A DNA stretch of 64,000 bases, taken from NCBI RefSeq assembly GCF_023065955.2, contig NW_026622786.1, forward strand, positions 42,518,938-42,582,937, given 5' to 3'. The stretch comes from Ursus arctos (taxonomy: Eukaryota > Chordata > Mammalia > Carnivora > Ursidae). The notes under the pieces were generated by a model, which made no database searches, was not told where the DNA came from, and worked only from the letters and a program-made list of their open reading frames with translations. The position numbers were made by a program, and so were the translations under genes. The stretch's first letter is position 1. Each line of letters starts with the position of its first letter. Positions 59,880-64,000 of the stretch are shown one piece after another.

Positions 59880-60382
59880 TTGAGACCCCTGAAGACTGCT
59901 TGAGACCCTTTCAGGAACGCCCCAAGTTAAAGCTATTTTTATACTAACAAATTACATGTCTTTTTCATCTTCATTGTCTCACAAATGCACAATGGAGTTT
60001 TCCAGTGGTTACGTGAAGTGTGATATCACAGCAGTTGGAATGCAAAAGCAGACATAAGAACCCAGCTGTCTTTTATTGTTAGAAATTAAAGGGATTTGCA
60101 AAATGTAATGTTTCTCTTATCACTAATTTTTTGTTTTGGAAAATATGGTTACTTTTCTTAAAAATGTGTTATTTATGTTAACCTGCATGGATTTACTGTT
60201 ATTTTAAAATGACTTAATAAAATGACTTAATAAATATTTTTAAATTTCTGTTTTAATTTCTCATATGATAAATATCAGTAGATACAGCCCATGTAATGAA
60301 AGCTTTTTGAGGTCTTCAATAATTTTTAAAAGTGTCAAAGGGTCTTGTGACCAAAAAAATTTGAGAACCATTGCCCTAGGAC
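59880..60382 (+). mobile_element. Charlie-type hAT nonautonomous transposon
   Basis: The left end 'gagaccctttcaggaacgcc' is joined to the last codons and 3' region of a Charlie transposase gene ('gaatgcaaaagcagacataa', 'gaacccagctgtcttttatt'), with a terminal 'aaaaaatttgagaaccattg'. Internal deletion has removed almost the whole transposase. A perfect 13-bp tandem duplication, AAAATGACTTAAT, sits at 60206-60231. Confidence 0.8.
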
Positions 60383-60810
60383 CTAGAGGAACAATGACGT
60401 GCATCTCTGAATGACTTTATGGGCTGCAGGTTCTCTGCCCTCATTCACAGTGCAGCCATTACATACAAGAGAAATAAGTTTCCGTGCTATGTCACTGTGC
60501 CATTGTGTCTTTTTATTACAGCATCTTGGATTTACTCTAAATAATACAGACAATAGTCATATAGGTGGGGCACTATTATATCAAACACTAAATTACGTGG
60601 CATTGATTCACTTGGGTAATAAGAGCAAGAAATTTTAGGCTGGAAAACTAATGACACTCGATATGCCATTGCAAAATATTTGGTACAAATATTACCTGTG
60701 ATAATTTGGAAGGTAGACCATGTTCCTATGGAGCCCACAGCCAGAGAAGAAATGACCAGAAAGAGCTAGAATGGTCATATGTGTTGACTGTTCTCTATTG
60801 CATTTAGCAA
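60383..60810. other. Intronic sequence, nothing recognised
   Basis: Nothing supportable. Confidence 0.3.
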
Positions 60811-60827
60811 CATACAACAAGAAATAG

Positions 60828-61020
60828 TTGTGGCACAGCGGGTGGGCATCTGCCTTCAGCTCAGGGCGTGATCCCAGCGTTCTGGGATCGAGCCCCACAT
60901 CGGGCTCTTCTGCTATGAGCCTGCTTCTTCCTCTCCCACTCCCCCTGCTTGTGTTCCCTCTCTCGCTGGCTGTCTCTATCTCTGTCAAATAAATAAATAA
61001 AATCTTTAAAAAAAAAAAAA
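60828..61020 (+). mobile_element. Carnivore SINE, slightly 5'-truncated
   Basis: It begins at 'tgtggcacagcgggtgggca', lacking the GGGGCGCCTGGG start. The perfect 12-bp duplication AACAAGAAATAG lies at 60816-60827 and 61021-61032. Confidence 0.95.
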
Positions 61021-61032
61021 AACAAGAAATAG

Positions 61033-61950
61033 AAAACCTGAGAAAGAATTGACCAATTTGCAAACAGATAAAGAGAAAAGAAAGTGTTCAGTAAACTTAT
61101 CAGGTTGAAAAAATCAACTGCTTCTACACCTCCAAAGAGCAGAAGACTAGGCTACCGTTGCTTAAAAGATTCCTGTTAACACTCTCTCCAGCTTTCCAAA
61201 AAAGGGACCCAGCCTTGAGGAAAAACCCAGATTAAGGATGCTGCCTGTTGCTTTATATGGTCTCAAAGTAACTACCATCAAAATGAGAAAACAAAGAAAC
61301 AAAGCAGCTTAATATCTATATCTAGAAAAGAACTTTGGGTGTCGTTACCAGCACATGGAACTAACTGGTATCAAAAAGAGAAGATACTTACCAAATTTTT
61401 GAGGAAATGGTTTTACCAAAGCAACCATAAGCCTAGCCAGAAAAAGCTTGTTTTTGTTTTACAAGTTAAGAACAGCTCCCAAAGAAGGCATAGTCTCCAA
61501 CAAATACTTTGATGTGGCCATGCAGGATAATGGACACGAAGAACTTTTCAGAAGGCTAAGGGCTTCAGAAGACAATAGAGAACTAGGAGTTGAAATCGCT
61601 CTACTGCTAGGGAAAGGATTTGTTATTTGCTATGGTTCAGTGACTACCATACGTATTTCCCGACTTCCCTTTTCTGAACAGGAGCCTTTCTTTCACTTCT
61701 CCTGGTCTTGTTCCTCCACTATCCACTGGTGGCAGGGAGGAAAGACAATGTGATGCTCCGTTTGTATGTGGCTGAAGAGTCACATGTGTACTTAATGGAG
61801 AGAACGGTACATTGAGTAGAGATTCCTGACTTTGGATCTAGATGATGGGACTCGGTGTGTTTTCCTTGGGGAGGGAGTGAGTACATTCTATGGTGGGAAG
61901 ACGGGAGTGTGCCGATATCTGGATGGCCAGAAGGGCAAACTATGGTAGAA
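61033..61950. other. Intronic sequence, nothing recognised
   Basis: A 101-codon frame at 61448-61753 has no recognisable features and no sign of a gene around it. Confidence 0.35.
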
Positions 61951-61954
61951 GCTG

Positions 61955-62330
61955 CTAGTTAGTTCTCCTATCCTTCCGTAGTTACAGAACTGTAGGCAGG
62001 CACCTGGCCACCCAGCTGGATTATACTTCCCAGCCTGCCTCACAATTACAACACGACTAAATTCTGAACAACGCAATGTGAGCAGAAATGATAGCTGCCC
62101 CTCTCCAGATCCAGGACTTCAGACGTTTACGTTCTCTTCCCCTTACGTGCCAGCTGGAAATCATATGTAGTGGCAACCCTGGTTCGTCCCTACAGATGAT
62201 GAGAGCATCCCAGGAGACGGCAGAACAACAATGTGGAAGGAACCATGGTCCCTAAATGACCTCAAGGAGAAAAGCTGTCCAGTCAATCTGGACACAAAAA
62301 AGCTAGTTAAAGAAAAACGTTGAGGAGTTG
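61955..62330 (+). repeat. Ancient interspersed repeat, same type as 10.6 kb
   Basis: 'ggattatacttcccagcctg', 'acgcaatgtgagcagaaatg', 'ggaaggaaccatggtcccta'. Family unresolved. Confidence 0.4.
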
Positions 62331-62639
62331 TGGTATAATGAAAATACATATTTAGTCGTTTTCCCTGATTCCTGGCACAGAGCTTCTAAAACCTTCAGCA
62401 TTTCCTGAGTGATAGGAGTGTCTCCTGTTGTTCATAATGAGCACCTTCTGACCATACCTGAGTCTAAGCTAATGAAGTGACTCAGGCGGGGCCCAAAATA
62501 GTATCAGGATGAGAGTTTGCTGGCAGAGAGACCAAACATGAGATTAGAAGGTGGGAACTTTCAGCCCGACTCCTTAGTCTCCAGGAAGAAGGAGAAAGAT
62601 TGGGTTAGAAAAACTCAGCAATGAAGTTTGGGGAGCTTT

Positions 62640-63090
62640 CAGGTTGGTGAACATGTTGAAGTGCTGGGAGGGTGGTGCACCCAGAAAGAGCATGGAAGTT
62701 CTGCGTCCCCAATCCCACACCGTGCCATACACATGTCCTCCATTTGGCTGTTCCTGAGTTGTACCTTTGTCATAATTTCCTAAGTGTAAGTAAAGCATTT
62801 TCTTGAGTTCTATGAGTCACTCTAGCAAATTACTGAAACTGATGAGGGTGTTGTGGGAACCCCAGGATTTATAAGTGATTGGACAGAAATACAGGTGGCC
62901 CCTGGAACTTGTTACTGACCTCTGAAGCGGGGGCAGTCTGGTGGGACTGAGCCCTTAACCGGTAGGGTCCATACTAATTCAGATATTTAGTGTCAGAGTT
63001 GAATGCAATTATCAGATGTCTTGCTTGTGTTGAGGGTTGGAGAATTGGTAGGGAAAACCCTCATACATTTGGTGTCAGAAATGGTACCAG
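62640..63090 (+). repeat. Ancient interspersed repeat, family unresolved
   Basis: A run of phrases from a recurrent mammalian repeat: 'ctgttcctgagttgtacctt', 'tgagtcactctagcaaatta', 'gggactgagcccttaaccgg', 'catacatttggtgtcagaa'. I cannot place it in a class. Confidence 0.45.
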
Positions 63091-63755
63091 AAAAAGAGAC
63101 ACCACAAGAGCTGAAGACTACATAGGGTACGGAGTAATCAGGCCTGACCCTAACACTTTGCTTTAAATAAACATTCAGCTTTGCCTCTGCACCCTCTGAA
63201 CTCCGGCAACTTGGCAGTGATGGCATCAACCTCAGCACAACTGTTCTGCTTGCAGTGGCCAAGAAACCCTAGGCTATTGCAACGCCAACCTAAGAAAGTT
63301 GTTAAATTGAACTTTTCCAGCCTCGCAAGAATGGCTGAGAATAGTAAATGCAAGTGATTGCATATATTACAGAGAGATACCAGACCATTCTATAGAACTT
63401 GCTAACAGGTGTCCCCAACCAGTATTATGATACCTGGCCCATCCCCGTGTCCAGGCTTTGTAGGAGAAGATGGAGATTGGTCAGGTATCCAGAGAGTTGC
63501 CAGAAAGCTACATGTTTCCTGCCCCCTCCCCACTACCTGCCCCACTGTAAGCCACATGAGAAACAATTCCAGGAGTCTAAGACATCACTTTGGGTTTCTG
63601 AGGCTGAACCAGGTCCAAGAAGACATATGCTAAACTGGATGAAAAACTGAAGTTTTTAATTTATATTGGACTTTTTTTTCAATGAAAAAAATTTTCCCCA
63701 GCTTTATTGAGATATAATTATGGACTGGGCTTTTTAATACTGGAGAGTGAGACTA
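63091..63755. other. Intronic sequence, nothing recognised
   Basis: A short inverted L1 3'-UTR-like piece, 'ccccagctttattgagatat', lies at about 63697. The rest is unassigned. Confidence 0.3.
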
Positions 63756-63771
63756 TCTGTTACTATTTTAA

Positions 63772-63966
63772 GGATTCACTTATTTTTTATTTTGGAAATG
63801 GGAGAGGGCAGAGGGAGAGGGAGAGAGAAAGAGAAAGAATCTCAAGCAGATTCCCCGTGGAGCGTGGAACCTGACACGGGGCTCCATCCCATGACCCTGA
63901 GATGATGACCTGAGCTCAAATCAAGAGTTGGATGTTTAACCAACTGAGCCATCCAGGCACCCCTAA
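63772..63966 (-). mobile_element. Carnivore SINE (CAN SINE), older type
   Basis: Inverted copy ending 'aaccaactgagccatccagg'. Approximate duplication CTGTTACTATTTTAA (63757-63771) and CTGTTAATATTTAAA (63967-63981). Confidence 0.92.
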
Positions 63967-64000
63967 CTGTTAATATTTAAAGTGACCAGGAAAGCTATGA

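Noticed and set aside
61448..61753. 101-codon frame of mixed composition
   Set aside because: No recognisable domain, no splice or promoter context, and this length is expected by chance in 64 kb.
1..64000. CRISPR arrays, operons, phage or bacterial mobile elements
   Set aside because: No regularly spaced repeats or prokaryotic gene structure; the sequence is mammalian throughout.

Overview
This is mammalian nuclear DNA from a caniform carnivore, most likely a bear. The evidence is at least 21 tRNA-Lys-derived carnivore SINEs (CAN SINE/SINEC). Several carry the 'GGTGGCACAGCGGTTAAGCG...GAGCCTGCTTCTTCC' form that I associate with ursid (SINEC1_AMe-like) subfamilies. A carnivore-type LINE-1 and the usual old eutherian repeats (MIR, L2, L1M, Tigger, Charlie, MaLR) are also present. 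The species call is an inference.

The only exon of a functional gene I can support is a 192-bp minus-strand coding exon of AK5 (adenylate kinase 5) at 27381-27572. It has a clean 3' splice acceptor and a GTAAGT donor, and it is phase 0 at both ends. I recognise no neighbouring AK5 exon, so 1-27380 reads as the downstream intron and 27573-64000 as the upstream intron of a large brain-type kinase gene. Everything else is intronic sequence and repeats.

Layout: 1-4 kb, old L2/MIR fragments. 4.2-7.5 kb, decayed L1 ORF2 and 3' end. 8.4-15 kb, a young L1 tail, SINEs, L2, and a MIR split by a small Tigger. 15.3-20.5 kb, an almost full-length but dead carnivore L1. 21.8-25.4 kb, old L1, a SINE, MIR and L2. 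27.4-27.6 kb, the AK5 exon. 27.8-29.5 kb, an internally shuffled Tigger1-like DNA transposon. 29.7-34.5 kb, SINEs and MIRs. 34.5-41.6 kb, stacked L1M pieces; one holds an alpha-synuclein (SNCA) processed pseudogene that itself holds a SINE. 42-64 kb, mostly unassigned intron with scattered SINEs, MIRs, MaLR and Charlie relics, L1 fragments and microsatellites.

The most interesting item is the SNCA retrocopy at 39363-40443. Its target-site duplications enclose about 195 bp that is not known SNCA mRNA. That segment is joined to SNCA exactly where coding exon 4 meets exon 5 (codon 102/103). This looks like a fossil of an alternative SNCA transcript whose first exon may be LTR-derived. Second is the Tigger1-like element whose internal blocks are in the order A-C-B(inverted)-D. 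I saw no novel multi-gene system, CRISPR array, RNA gene or intact transposon ORF.
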